A stretch of 64,000 nt of DNA from Methylobacterium sp. Leaf465 (GCF_001424705.1 NZ_LMRA01000034.1:62001-126000), one strand, 5' to 3'. Counted from the first letter of the stretch, positions 36,313 through 44,323 are shown. Numbers and translations: made by a program. Notes: generated by a model not told the origin, from the sequence alone.

Positions 36313-36334
36313 GCGGGGGCGCGTCGGCCGGGTG

Positions 36335-36547
36335 TCAGGAACGGCGACGCAGGCGCGGCGCGGGAGCTTCCGGCTCGGGCATGCGCTCGTAGCGAATTCC
36401 GGTGAAGAGCAGAATGGCGCCCCGCGGCGCGTCCGCGTCCGCTCTCCGGAAGCGGCGCGCCGTAGCCGGGAACGTCACGACCGTGGCCGTCGGACGCTCG
36501 GGGCGGCGATCGGCGCCGCCGGTGTCGGGCAACCTGTGGGTGTTCAT
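36335..36547 (-). CDS. Small hypothetical protein, 70 aa
   Basis: A 70-residue frame starting at ATG 36547. It is disordered and Arg/Pro-rich except for a hydrophobic core GAILLFTGIRYERM near residues 44-57. That ILFFTGVRYER-like string resembles one I associate with small proteins of Rhizobiales (from memory, not searched). It lies 22 bases upstream of the lipoprotein gene on the same strand and may be co-transcribed with it. Function unknown. Confidence 0.5.
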   Translation of the reverse strand: MNTHRLPDTGGADRRPERPTATVVTFPATARRFRRADADAPRGAILLFTGIRYERMPEPEAPAPRLRRRS

Positions 36548-36764
36548 CGGCTGGTTTCCGATTCCGTTCGATCTCTGAGGCGAGCCGTCGCCGGGCCTGC
36601 TCCCGCCGCATCCGGGCCGTTCCGGTGTCGGGGTGATGCCGCCAGAGATCAGCATGGGGTGGTTAACGGAACCTTGCGATGGCCGGAACGGCTCTCTCTT
36701 CCGTGCCTCGGTCGCAGCGGGCCAGTCCGGCGTGGCTTCCCTGCCACGCCCTCGGCCCATGGCA

Positions 36765-36780
36765 TGGCCCGCTATTTGCG
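36765..36780 (+). promoter_or_regulatory. Sigma54-like promoter element
   Basis: The sequence TGGCCCGCTATTTGCG has GG and GC exactly 12 bases apart and matches the -24/-12 consensus TGGCAC-N5-TTGCW at nearly all informative positions. Transcription would begin near 36790. In GC-rich DNA such a match can arise by chance, so confidence rests on the terminator just downstream. Confidence 0.45.
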
Positions 36781-36789
36781 ACGGCGTGG

Positions 36790-36856
36790 GCTGCCCATGG
36801 CGGGCATTTCCTCCCTTGTACTCGGCCCCGCTCGCCCGGCGAGCGGGGCTTTTTTT
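36790..36856 (+). ncRNA. Candidate small RNA with anti-Shine-Dalgarno stretch
   Basis: The layout is that of an Hfq-type sRNA. A short 5' hairpin (TGCCC-ATGGC-GGGCA, 36792-36806) is followed by a single-stranded pyrimidine-rich stretch containing TCCTCCC (36809-36815, complementary to ribosome-binding sites). A strong Rho-independent terminator with seven Ts (36825-36856) closes it. A sigma54-like element ends about ten bases before the expected start. Rhizobial alpha-r sRNAs carry similar CCUCC loops (established). No homology can be shown here. The 5' end is inferred from the promoter match. Confidence 0.5.
36825..36856 (+). terminator. Strong Rho-independent terminator
   Basis: A 10-bp perfect stem (gccccgctcg / cgagcggggc) with a five-base loop, followed by seven consecutive T. 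It is the clearest terminator in the window. No protein gene on the plus strand ends before it. Confidence 0.88.
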
Positions 36857-37067
36857 GCGGGATCGGCATTACGGCGACACTTCGAACCCCGCCGGACGCG
36901 GGATCGACGGCATGGAACACGCGGCGGCGGGAGCGCTTGCTAAGGGCCGGTCGCGCCCGATATGCCGTGTCGCTTCCGTTCGAACGGCCTGACTTTTCGC
37001 GAACGCACTCTCCCATCCAACACATTTCCCTTTCGCACACCCCATTTCGATTGAAGGACACCGCCGG

Positions 37068-37361
37068 ATGCGCGTGGTTATCTCCCAACTCTTGAGCTCG
37101 ACCAGAGGACTCAGCACGGCCCTGCGGATTGCGCCGTTCGCCTTCCTGATGGTGGCGGTCAGCCCGGCCCAGGCCCAGCGTGAGGACCAGGGCCTTCAGC
37201 TGGGATGCGCCAACGACTATTTCCGCCTCTGTGCCGGCGTGGATCCCAATAGCCAGGATGCGGAGCGCTGCATGGATCGCAACCGCGCCCGCCTGTCGCC
37301 GGAGTGCAAGGCGGCCATTGGCGACTACGACCGCCGCACCGGCGGGAAATCGCAGAAGTAA
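37068..37361 (+). CDS. Small secreted cysteine-repeat protein, 97 aa
   Basis: ATG 37068 follows a gaagga Shine-Dalgarno. The signal peptide covers about residues 1-36 (FAFLMVAVSPAQAQ). The mature 60 residues contain four Cys in the pattern LGCANDYFRLCAGVDP and ERCMDR...SPECKAAI. This is like the short cysteine-rich repeat seen in Golgi apparatus protein 1 and many alphaproteobacterial periplasmic proteins. Disulfide-stabilised periplasmic location is likely; function is unknown. It lies 75 bases upstream of gshB on the same strand. Confidence 0.78.
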   Translation: MRVVISQLLSSTRGLSTALRIAPFAFLMVAVSPAQAQREDQGLQLGCANDYFRLCAGVDPNSQDAERCMDRNRARLSPECKAAIGDYDRRTGGKSQK

Positions 37362-37436
37362 GGTGCCGCACGGCACACCGCATCACGGGCGGGACGGGCA
37401 ACGACGCTGCCCGTTCCCAGACAGAGGTTTGACAGC

Positions 37437-38393
37437 ATGACCCTGACCGTCGCGGTGCAGATGGACCCGATCCAAACGATCCGGATCGCCGGGGACACCA
37501 CCTTCGCGCTCCTGCTCGAGGCCCAGGCCCGGGGACACCGGTTGCTGCACTACACGCCGGATCGCTTGTCGATGCAGGGTCAGGTCGTGACGGCCCGCGT
37601 CGAGGCCCTCACGGTGCAGGACGTGGAGGGGGCGCACGCCACTCTTGGGCCGGTCGAGCGCATCGATCTGTCGAGCGTCGATGTGGTCCTAATGCGTCAG
37701 GACCCGCCCTTCGACATGGCCTACATCACCGCAACCCACATGCTGGAGCGGATCCACCCGCGGACCCTCGTGGTGAACAACCCCGCCGAGGTCCGCAATG
37801 CGCCCGAGAAGCTGTTCGTCCTCGATTTTCCCGACTTGATGCCCCCTACCCTGATCACCCGCGACAAGGCCGAGATCGAGGCGTTCCGGGCCGAGCACGG
37901 CGCCATCGTGATGAAGCCCCTGCACGGGCATGGCGGAGCTGCGGTGTTTCGGGTCCTGCCGGAGGACGCGAATTTCGGCTCGATGTTCGACCTGTTCTCG
38001 GTGACCTTCCGCGAACAATGGGTCGTGCAGCGTTTCCTGCCGCGCATCACCGAGGGCGACAAGCGCATCATCCTGGTGGACGGCGAGCCGATGGGCGCGA
38101 TCAACCGGGTGCCCGCCCTCAACGACATCCGCTCGAACATGGTGCGAGGCGGGGCAGCGGCGGCTTCGGATCTCACGGAGCGCGAGCGCGCGATCTGCGC
38201 CGCCATCGGCCCGGAGCTGAAACGCCGGGGCCTGATCCTCGTGGGGATCGACGTGATCGACGGAAATCTCACCGAGATCAACGTGACGTCGCCGACCGGC
38301 ATTCGGGCGATCAGGCGCCTCGGCGGGCCGGACTTGGCGGTCTCGGTATGGAACGCGATCGAGGGCCGCGTCGGCAAGGTCCTGTCGGCCTGA
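37437..38393 (+). CDS. gshB: Glutathione synthase
   Basis: A 318-aa ATP-grasp ligase joining gamma-glutamylcysteine and glycine. It has the N-terminal [16 protein letters not shown] (substrate region), [14 protein letters not shown] near residue 84, [15 protein letters not shown] near 160 (ATP grasp loop) and [13 protein letters not shown] near 280 (metal and glycine site). Length matches bacterial GshB (about 315). It probably shares a transcript with the preceding small secreted protein. A hairpin lies past its stop. Confidence 0.96.
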   Translation: MTLTVAVQMDPIQTIRIAGDTTFALLLEAQARGHRLLHYTPDRLSMQGQVVTARVEALTVQDVEGAHATLGPVERIDLSSVDVVLMRQDPPFDMAYITATHMLERIHPRTLVVNNPAEVRNAPEKLFVLDFPDLMPPTLITRDKAEIEAFRAEHGAIVMKPLHGHGGAAVFRVLPEDANFGSMFDLFSVTFREQWVVQRFLPRITEGDKRIILVDGEPMGAINRVPALNDIRSNMVRGGAAAASDLTERERAICAAIGPELKRRGLILVGIDVIDGNLTEINVTSPTGIRAIRRLGGPDLAVSVWNAIEGRVGKVLSA

Positions 38394-38422
38394 GGGGCGC
38401 CGAGGCTCGGACGGCCCCGTGT

Positions 38423-38450
38423 GGCAGGTCCGGTATATCCCAGACCTGCC
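38423..38450. terminator. Possible bidirectional terminator between gshB and the oxalate module
   Basis: The inverted repeat ggcaggtc / gacctgcc has a 12-base spacer in which GG and CC can extend the stem. It lies between convergent genes. The flanking T-runs are weak on both sides. Confidence 0.4.
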
Positions 38451-38465
38451 CCGTTCGTTCCGGCG

Positions 38466-40016
38466 TCAGACCAGACCGAGCTTCTGCGCCAGGCCGATCC
38501 GCTGGAGCTTGCCGGTGGCGCCCTTCGGGATCTCGTCCAGGATCATGATCTTGGCCGGCACCTTGAAGGCGGCGAGACGCTCCGAGGCGAAGCCGCGCAA
38601 CTCCTTCTCGACGAGGTGGTGTCCCTCGCGCAGCACGATCGCGGCACAAACGTCCTCACCGAGCTTGTCGTGCGGCATCGCGAAGGTGACGCACTGCGAC
38701 ACCGCCGGGTGGTCCATGAGAATCTCGTCGACTTCGCGGGGCGAGATCTTCTCGCCGCCTCGGTTGATGATCTCCTTGAGGCGCCCCGTGATGGTCAGGT
38801 AGCCCTCGGGTGAGAGCGAGCCCTGGTCGCCGGTGCGGAACCAGCCCTGCTTGGTGAAGGCCTCCGCATTGGCCTTGTCGTTGTTCTCGTAGCCAGACAT
38901 CACGTTGTCGCCGCGGATGACGATCTCGCCGGTCTCACCGGCGGGCAGGGGCTCGCCATCCTCGTCCACGATGGCGATCTCCGGACCGGCCGCGAGACCG
39001 ACCGAGCCGGCGTAGTGCGGGCGCGGCGGCAGCGGGTTCGAGGCCATCTGGTGGGAAGCCTCCGTCATGCCGTAGGCCTCGATCAGGGGTGCGCCGAAGA
39101 CCTCCTCGATCTCCTTCATGACCTGCGGCGGCATGGAGGAGGAAGACGAGCGGATGAAGCGCAGGGGATTGGCTTCGATGGTCTCCCGGTTGCGGGAGGC
39201 GCGGCCGAGGATCGCCTGGTGCATCGTCGGCACCGCCGTGTACCAGGTCGGGCGGATCTCGCTCATCCAACCGAAGAACTTCAGGGCGTTGAAGCCCGGG
39301 GTGCAGCAAACCTGGCCGCCGGCCGAGAGCGGCGCCAGGATGCCGGCGATCAGCCCGTGGATGTGGAACAGCGGCATGATGTTGAGACCGCGATCCTCGG
39401 CCGTAAAGGCCAGGGTGGTGCGGATGTTGCGGGCCGAGGCGCAGACGTTCGACTGCTTGAGGGGCACGATCTTGGGGCGCGAGGTGGTGCCCGAGGTATG
39501 CAGCACGAGGCCGATATCGTCGGGATGGGCTGGGCCGCCCTGGGCCGCCGGGGCTGCGGTGGAGTCCTCGAAAGACAGGGTGAAGCTGCCCGCGCCTTCT
39601 GCCGGGGTGGGGGTCAGGCGCACCACGGGTACGCCCAGGCGCGCGGCCACGGCCACGGCCGGGCTCTCGGAGCCCGCGGCGACGACCAGCAGGCGAGCGT
39701 TGAGGTCGGAGAGGTAGAACGTGAACTCGTCCGCCTTGTAGCTCGGGTTGAGGGGGGCCGCCGTCGTGCCCGCTCCGATGGCGATGAAGGCGGCCGCCAT
39801 CTCCGGCCCGTTGTCGAGGACGATGCCGACCCGATCGTTCCGACCGATGCCCTGCGCGTTGAGGGCCGCGATCGTCCGGTCCGTGAGCGCACGGAGACGG
39901 CCGAAGGTCAGCGGCACGCCACCGGGGCTCGACAGGGCGGTGGCCTCCCCGGCCCCCGCGCGGATCAGGGCGTGGAGAGTGGTGGCGGCGGTCGTCGGTG
40001 CGGCGGTCTCGGCCAT
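38466..40016 (-). CDS. Acyl-CoA synthetase, probably oxalate--CoA ligase
   Basis: A 516-aa adenylate-forming enzyme. Motifs: HTSGTTSRPK (P-loop-like, near residue 170), YGMTEAS (near 320), GWFRTGDQG (near 405) and the C-terminal PKGATGKLQR with the catalytic Lys near 500. Its sequence style and length resemble plant AAE3 and bacterial oxalyl-CoA synthetases. The neighbours (oxalate/formate-type antiporter, PanE-like reductase) strongly suggest oxalate as substrate (inference). I use ATG 40016 (MAETAAP), nine bases after GAGG. ATG 40022 is too close to that site. Confidence 0.85.
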   Translation of the reverse strand: MAETAAPTTAATTLHALIRAGAGEATALSSPGGVPLTFGRLRALTDRTIAALNAQGIGRNDRVGIVLDNGPEMAAAFIAIGAGTTAAPLNPSYKADEFTFYLSDLNARLLVVAAGSESPAVAVAARLGVPVVRLTPTPAEGAGSFTLSFEDSTAAPAAQGGPAHPDDIGLVLHTSGTTSRPKIVPLKQSNVCASARNIRTTLAFTAEDRGLNIMPLFHIHGLIAGILAPLSAGGQVCCTPGFNALKFFGWMSEIRPTWYTAVPTMHQAILGRASRNRETIEANPLRFIRSSSSSMPPQVMKEIEEVFGAPLIEAYGMTEASHQMASNPLPPRPHYAGSVGLAAGPEIAIVDEDGEPLPAGETGEIVIRGDNVMSGYENNDKANAEAFTKQGWFRTGDQGSLSPEGYLTITGRLKEIINRGGEKISPREVDEILMDHPAVSQCVTFAMPHDKLGEDVCAAIVLREGHHLVEKELRGFASERLAAFKVPAKIMILDEIPKGATGKLQRIGLAQKLGLV

Positions 40017-40042
40017 GGTCATCGTCCTCGAATGTCTGGGGT

Positions 40043-41053
40043 TCAGGCCGGCGTGATGGAGAGGCGCCCCTGCGCCCGCTCCAGGCTCTGGGCGAGGAGG
40101 CGCATCAGGGCGTAGACGGTGTCGATATGGGGCGTCGGGGTGTCGGTGAGGCGCCCGAGTTCGATGATCGAGCCGACCAGGGCCTCGAGCTCGATTGGCC
40201 GCCCGGCCTCCACGTCCTGCAGCATCGAGGTCTTGTGGGCGCCGACCTTCTCGGCCCCCGCGATGCGGCGCTCGATGCCGAGCTTGAAGGTGACGCCGAG
40301 GCGGTTCGCGATCGTCTCCGCTTCCCGCATCATGTCGGCGGCGAGCGCCCGGGTTTCGGGAAACTGGCAGATGTCCACCAGGGTGGCGTGGGCCAGCGCC
40401 GAGATCGGGTTGAAGCTGAGATTGCCCCACAGCTTGAGCCAGATCTCCGCCCGGATGTCGCTGGTCACCGGTGCGCGAAAGCCCGCCTTGATCAAGGTCT
40501 GGGCCAGGGACTGCACCCGCGCCGACATCGAGCCGTCGAGCTCGCCGAGGCCGAAGCGATGGCCCTCCACCACCTGAACCACGCCGGGCTCCGTGAGCAC
40601 GGCCGCCGGGTACACCACCGACCCGATGACGTGCTTCGGGTCGAGGTGCTGGGCGATGAGGCCGGCCGGATCGGCGGTCTCCAGGTGCGTACCCGTCAGG
40701 TCCCCGCCATACCCCTGCGAAAAGTACCACCACGGGATGCCATTCTGCATCGTCACCACCATCGTCTCGGGTCCGATGAGGTGGTGAAGGTCGGCTGCGA
40801 TCGGCCCGACCTGATGCGCCTTGACGGTGAGGAGCACGATGTCGTGCTGGCCCGCCTCGGCCATGGACTTGGTGGCCTTCAGGTTCGTGACGTGGATCTC
40901 GGAGCCGTCCTCCTCGATCAGCCGCATGCCGTTTCGCTGGATGGCGTCGAGGTTGGCGCCGCGCGCGATGAAGGTGACGTCCTCGCCCGCATGGGCGAGG
41001 CGCACGCCGAGAAATCCTCCGATGGCGCCGGCGCCGACGATCGCGATGCTCAT
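40043..41053 (-). CDS. Ketopantoate-reductase-family protein, candidate oxalyl-CoA reductase (PanE2-like)
   Basis: A 336-aa NADPH-dependent reductase. It has AIVGAGAIGGFLGVRLAH at residues 4-21 (Rossmann loop), LLTVKAHQVG near 77 and NLSFNPISALAHATL near 200, the helical-domain substrate region. In Methylobacterium extorquens AM1 a PanE paralogue (PanE2) was shown to reduce oxalyl-CoA to glyoxylate in oxalate assimilation (established, from memory). Position beside the CoA ligase and antiporter supports that role rather than pantothenate synthesis. ATG 41053 follows GAGG. It is upstream of the ligase in the same operon. Confidence 0.85.
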   Translation of the reverse strand: MSIAIVGAGAIGGFLGVRLAHAGEDVTFIARGANLDAIQRNGMRLIEEDGSEIHVTNLKATKSMAEAGQHDIVLLTVKAHQVGPIAADLHHLIGPETMVVTMQNGIPWWYFSQGYGGDLTGTHLETADPAGLIAQHLDPKHVIGSVVYPAAVLTEPGVVQVVEGHRFGLGELDGSMSARVQSLAQTLIKAGFRAPVTSDIRAEIWLKLWGNLSFNPISALAHATLVDICQFPETRALAADMMREAETIANRLGVTFKLGIERRIAGAEKVGAHKTSMLQDVEAGRPIELEALVGSIIELGRLTDTPTPHIDTVYALMRLLAQSLERAQGRLSITPA

Positions 41054-41108
41054 ATGGGTGTCCTCAAAACCTGTCCTGATCACGTCTGCTTCGTGGGAGT
41101 CGGGTGTC

Positions 41109-41873
41109 TCATGAAACGCCGTTCGACAACACGCCGATGCCGGCGATCTCGACCTCTACCGTGGCGCCCCTGGGGATCGGGCCGCTGCCCACCGAGGTGC
41201 CGCAGGCGATGAGGTCGCCGGGCTCCAGGGTCATGTCCCGAGAAAGCTCGGCCACGAGTTCGGCGGGCCGGCGCATCATGTCGGCGAGCGGATAGCGCTG
41301 GCGCTCGCGTCCGTTCACCCGCACCGCCACATCGAGCCCCTCGGGATCGATGTCGGTGGCAATCACCGGACCGAAGGGGCCGAAACCGTCGAAGCCCTTG
41401 GAGCGTGTCCAGTGCACGAAGCTCGGGTCGGCCTTCAGCGCTTCCAGCGCGGTGACGTCGTTCACGCAGGTGTAGCCGAAGATGTGCGCGGCCGCCGTCT
41501 CCGGCGTGAGGTCTCGGCCGCGCCGGCCGATCACGATCCCGAGTTCGCCCTCGAACAGCAGCCGGCCTGAGCCCTCAGGCGCCGTGATCGTCTGCCCGCT
41601 GGCGAGGTAACAGCTCGCCGGCTTCACGAAGTAGAGCGGCACATCGGGCCGGGTGAGCCCCTGCTTCTCGGCCGAGGCGTGGAAGTTGTTCCACAGGGCG
41701 ATGTACTTCGACGGTCGGCACGGAAGGTCGAGGGTGACCTCGGACAGCAGCAGGATCGCGCCGGTGGGTGTCGGATCGGCGAACAGATCGCCCGCATGAA
41801 CGTGGATGGTCTCGCCGTCGAGGCGGCCGAAGCCGCTCGCGCCGTGGTGGAGGTAGCGGAGCCAGCGTGCCAT
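41109..41873 (-). CDS. Fumarylacetoacetate hydrolase-family protein
   Basis: A 254-aa protein with a FAH C-terminal-type catalytic domain. FEGELGIVIGRRGRDL near residues 105-120 carries the metal-binding Glu pair, SKGFDGFGPFGPVI near 160 is the substrate-side loop, and ACGTSVGSGPIPRG is near 227. Members hydrolyse or decarboxylate 2-keto acids such as fumarylpyruvate or oxaloacetate. Its place between the transporter (four bases upstream) and the PanE-like gene suggests work on a C2-C4 keto acid in the oxalate pathway (inference). Confidence 0.85.
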   Translation of the reverse strand: MARWLRYLHHGASGFGRLDGETIHVHAGDLFADPTPTGAILLLSEVTLDLPCRPSKYIALWNNFHASAEKQGLTRPDVPLYFVKPASCYLASGQTITAPEGSGRLLFEGELGIVIGRRGRDLTPETAAAHIFGYTCVNDVTALEALKADPSFVHWTRSKGFDGFGPFGPVIATDIDPEGLDVAVRVNGRERQRYPLADMMRRPAELVAELSRDMTLEPGDLIACGTSVGSGPIPRGATVEVEIAGIGVLSNGVS

Positions 41874-41877
41874 CGGG

Positions 41878-43224
41878 TCAGCTCCGGGCGATGAATCGGG
41901 CGCGCATCGGCTTCAGCACGAAGAGCGCGAGGAACCCGGCCAGGAAGGCCATGCCGGAGGCGGCGTAGAACACGTTCTGCCACGAGCCGGTCTTGGCCTG
42001 GATCATGAGCAGGATCGGCAGGAGCAGGGCGGCGGTGCCCTTGGCGGTGTAGAGAAGGCCGGCATTGGCCGCCGCGTTCTTGTCGCCGTAGGTGTCGCTG
42101 CAGGTGGCGGGGAACAGCGAGTAGATCTCGCCCCAGGCGAAGAACACGAGCCCGGTGAGCAGCACGAAGGCCATCGGGATATGAGCGAACATGCCGAGCG
42201 CCAGGATGCCGGCGCCCTCGATCATGAAGGCGATGACCATCGTGTTCTCGCGCCCGATCTTGTCCGAGACCCAGCCGAAGAACGGCCGCGTCACACCGTT
42301 GAGCACCCGGTCGATGGTGAGCGCGAAGGTCAGGGCCGGCAGGGTAATGCCGATGAGCGAGACCTCGACCCCCGCGACCTTGAAGTCCTTGGCGATGGGA
42401 GCGAGGGAGGCGGCCGCCATCAGGCCGCCGGCGGCCATCATTACGAACATCAGGTAGAGCAGCCAGAAGACCGGCGTCCGGACCATCTCGGCGGTCGAGT
42501 ACTGGCGCCGGGTGACGGTGTTCACGGTCGCGGTGCGGCCGGCCAGCATCCGATCCTTGAAGGCGGCGCTCGGCGAGACGAGGAGCAGGGCCGCCAGCAT
42601 GACGACCAAGCCCTGGCCGAGGCCGAACACGAAGAAGGTGTGCTGGTAGCCGGAATCGCGGATCATGTTGGCGATCGGGATCACGGTCAGGGCCGAGCCC
42701 GCGCCGAAACCGGCCGCGGTGAGGCCGGCCGCGAAGCCGCGCCGGTCGGGAAACCACTTCAGGGCATTGCCGACGCAGGTGCCGTAGACCGCGCCCGCGC
42801 CGACGCCACTGATCGCGGCGGCCGCATAGAGCATGGTCAGCGTGTCGGCGTAGGAATTCATCACCCAGCCCAGCGCGCAGAGGGCGCCGCCGAAGATGGT
42901 GACCAGGCGCGGGCCATACTTGTCGACGAACCAGCCCTCGATCGGCACCAACCAGGTTTCCATCACCACGAAGATCGTGAAGGCCCACTGGATCGCGGTG
43001 CGTTCCCAGCCGAACTTCTGCTGGATCGGATCGACGAACAGCGTCCAGCCATACTGCAGGTTGGCGATCATCGACATGCAGAGCACGCCTAGGACGAGCT
43101 GTCCCCACCGGCCGAGCGGTGGCGCATCCACTTTCGCAGCAAGCTCCCTGCGGCTTGCAGCAACGTCGGCGGGCGCGATCGACGTCGTCCCGGGCGGGAC
43201 AGGCGCAGCAGTACGCGCGGTCAT
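41878..43224 (-). CDS. Oxalate/formate-type MFS antiporter (OFA family)
   Basis: A 448-aa major facilitator with 12 helices. IANLQYGWTLFVDPIQQKFGW near residues 53-75 is characteristic of OxlT-like proteins, as are WFVDKYGPRLVTIFGG (loop 2-3 motif) and WVSDKIGREN (loop 8-9). A Lys in LLYTAKGTAALLLP (helix 11) matches the position of the substrate-binding Lys of OxlT, as far as I can align by eye. It should exchange oxalate and a monocarboxylate such as formate. It is the first gene of the minus-strand oxalate operon. Start ATG 43224 follows AAGGAAG. Confidence 0.88.
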   Translation of the reverse strand: MTARTAAPVPPGTTSIAPADVAASRRELAAKVDAPPLGRWGQLVLGVLCMSMIANLQYGWTLFVDPIQQKFGWERTAIQWAFTIFVVMETWLVPIEGWFVDKYGPRLVTIFGGALCALGWVMNSYADTLTMLYAAAAISGVGAGAVYGTCVGNALKWFPDRRGFAAGLTAAGFGAGSALTVIPIANMIRDSGYQHTFFVFGLGQGLVVMLAALLLVSPSAAFKDRMLAGRTATVNTVTRRQYSTAEMVRTPVFWLLYLMFVMMAAGGLMAAASLAPIAKDFKVAGVEVSLIGITLPALTFALTIDRVLNGVTRPFFGWVSDKIGRENTMVIAFMIEGAGILALGMFAHIPMAFVLLTGLVFFAWGEIYSLFPATCSDTYGDKNAAANAGLLYTAKGTAALLLPILLMIQAKTGSWQNVFYAASGMAFLAGFLALFVLKPMRARFIARS

Positions 43225-43580
43225 GGGCGTCTTCCTTGACTCAACTCTTGTTTGCGGATTTCGGTTTTATCGGCAATTATTTTGAATTCAAGGAGCTATA
43301 CCTCGGCCAAACCTGTGGTTCGTCTACAAAATTTTTGGGTTAAGCCCCTAAAAAATTTGAGATGCTGCTCAATCCGCGCATTCGGCCCGTAGATTTTCTT
43401 GCAGTGCAAAGGACGACGTTTGCGGTGCGACATCGGAAGTGCAGTGGACAGGCTCAGGCCAGGCGGGAAACTGTCGGATATGGAACCAACGGGAGCAGGC
43501 ACCGTTACGCTTGCCAGACGACGCCGGGTTGCATCCTGCGACCGGACGTTCAGCCTGGGACCAACTTTACGGAGCGTTTG
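43225..43580. promoter_or_regulatory. AT-rich divergent control region, oxalate operon / csbD
   Basis: Two dyads stand out. One is the palindrome ttgaattcaa at 43281-43290. The other, at 43328-43358, has arms AAATTTTTGGG and CCCC-TA-AAAAATTT around TTAAG. The half nearest the antiporter is AT-rich relative to the window. These may be operators for oxalate-inducible expression (inference). The csbD promoter lies at its right side. Confidence 0.45.
43482..43506 (+). promoter_or_regulatory. EcfG-type general-stress promoter upstream of csbD
   Basis: The sequence reads GGAAC-N16-CGTT (43482-43486 and 43503-43506), the promoter consensus of the alphaproteobacterial general stress sigma factor EcfG in the PhyR-NepR system. 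It is 75 bases before the csbD ATG. CsbD proteins are known stress-response products, which fits. Confidence 0.65.
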
Positions 43581-43793
43581 ATGAGCAGCACGACGGACAA
43601 GATCAAGGGTCTCGCCAACGAGGCCGTCGGCAACATCAAGCAAGGCATCGGTTCGGCCACCGGCAATGAAAAGCTGCAGGCCGAGGGCAAGGCTCAGGAA
43701 CTGAAGGGCGAAGCCCAGAAGACCGTCGGCGATGCCAAGGACGGCATTAAGGGCGCGGCCCAGAGCGCTGCCGACGCCGTCAAGAAGATCTGA
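43581..43793 (+). CDS. CsbD-family stress protein
   Basis: A 70-aa hydrophilic protein matching the CsbD family: TDKIKGLANEAVGNIKQGIG near residues 5-24, then GNEKLQAEGKAQELKGEAQK. It is predicted as a helical bundle, cytosolic. CsbD-like proteins are induced by general stress in many bacteria, but their activity is unknown. An EcfG-type promoter lies upstream. Start ATG 43581 has a ggag Shine-Dalgarno ten bases away. Confidence 0.9.
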   Translation: MSSTTDKIKGLANEAVGNIKQGIGSATGNEKLQAEGKAQELKGEAQKTVGDAKDGIKGAAQSAADAVKKI

Positions 43794-43939
43794 GCGGATC
43801 GTCCCTTCGCCTCGGTCCCTGACGGGTCGAGGCGTCGCGCCGTCGGGCCGACCCACAGCATCATCGAAACAGTCCTGGCCGGAGTGCCCGCGCGCATTCG
43901 GGTGTTCTGACTAGGACCGAGACGAGAAGGATCTTCAAG

Positions 43940-44323
43940 ATGAACCGCGACCAGATCGAGGGTGGAATCCGGAACATCCAGGGCCGCGGGCGCTCGGCCC
44001 TCGGTGCCGTGACCGGACGGGTCCGTCCGCAGGCCGAGGGCGCCTACGACCAGGCGGCCGGTGCCGTCCAGTCTGCCTATGGCCGGGCCCGTCATGCCGC
44101 CGATGACCTGCAGCGCGACGGAGCCCACCGTGTCGACGAGGCCCGCCACAGGGGCCGGGCCATCGCGGGTGCCCTCCAGGACCGCGGCCGGCTCTATCAG
44201 GATGAGGCCGTGCGACGCGGCCGCGCCGTTGCCCGCCGGGCCGACGAGAACAAGGGTCCCACCCTCCTCCTCGTGGCCGCGGCCGCCTTCGGCGCCGGCT
44301 GGCTCCTGCGCCGCACCCGCTGA
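43940..44323 (+). CDS. CsbD-like protein with C-terminal membrane anchor, 127 aa
   Basis: The N-terminus MNRDQIEGGIRNIQGRGRSA resembles the CsbD start (IxGxxxxxxG spacing). A long Arg/Ala-rich amphipathic helix follows (about 30-100, predicted coiled coil). A hydrophobic C-terminal segment (GPTLLLVAAAAFGAGWLL, about 105-122) is followed by Arg residues, so it should be tail-anchored in the inner membrane. It lies 146 bases after csbD with no terminator seen between them, so co-expression under stress is plausible. Function unknown. Confidence 0.75.
   Translation: MNRDQIEGGIRNIQGRGRSALGAVTGRVRPQAEGAYDQAAGAVQSAYGRARHAADDLQRDGAHRVDEARHRGRAIAGALQDRGRLYQDEAVRRGRAVARRADENKGPTLLLVAAAAFGAGWLLRRTR

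Larger units (their letters stand above)
36548..37067. other. 520-base gene-poor region holding a candidate sRNA
   Basis: No protein-coding gene is supported here. The reading frames on both strands are low-quality and the long minus frame has atypical composition. It contains the sigma54-like promoter, sRNA candidate and terminator listed separately, and then the leader of the Cys-rich small protein gene. A short hairpin (cgtggc-ttccct-gccacg) also lies at 36731-36748. Confidence 0.5.

Noticed and set aside
36663..37376. Long minus-strand frame over the sRNA and Cys-rich protein region
   Set aside because: It lies opposite a gene with a signal peptide and Cys pattern and crosses a strong terminator. 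Its composition is atypical.
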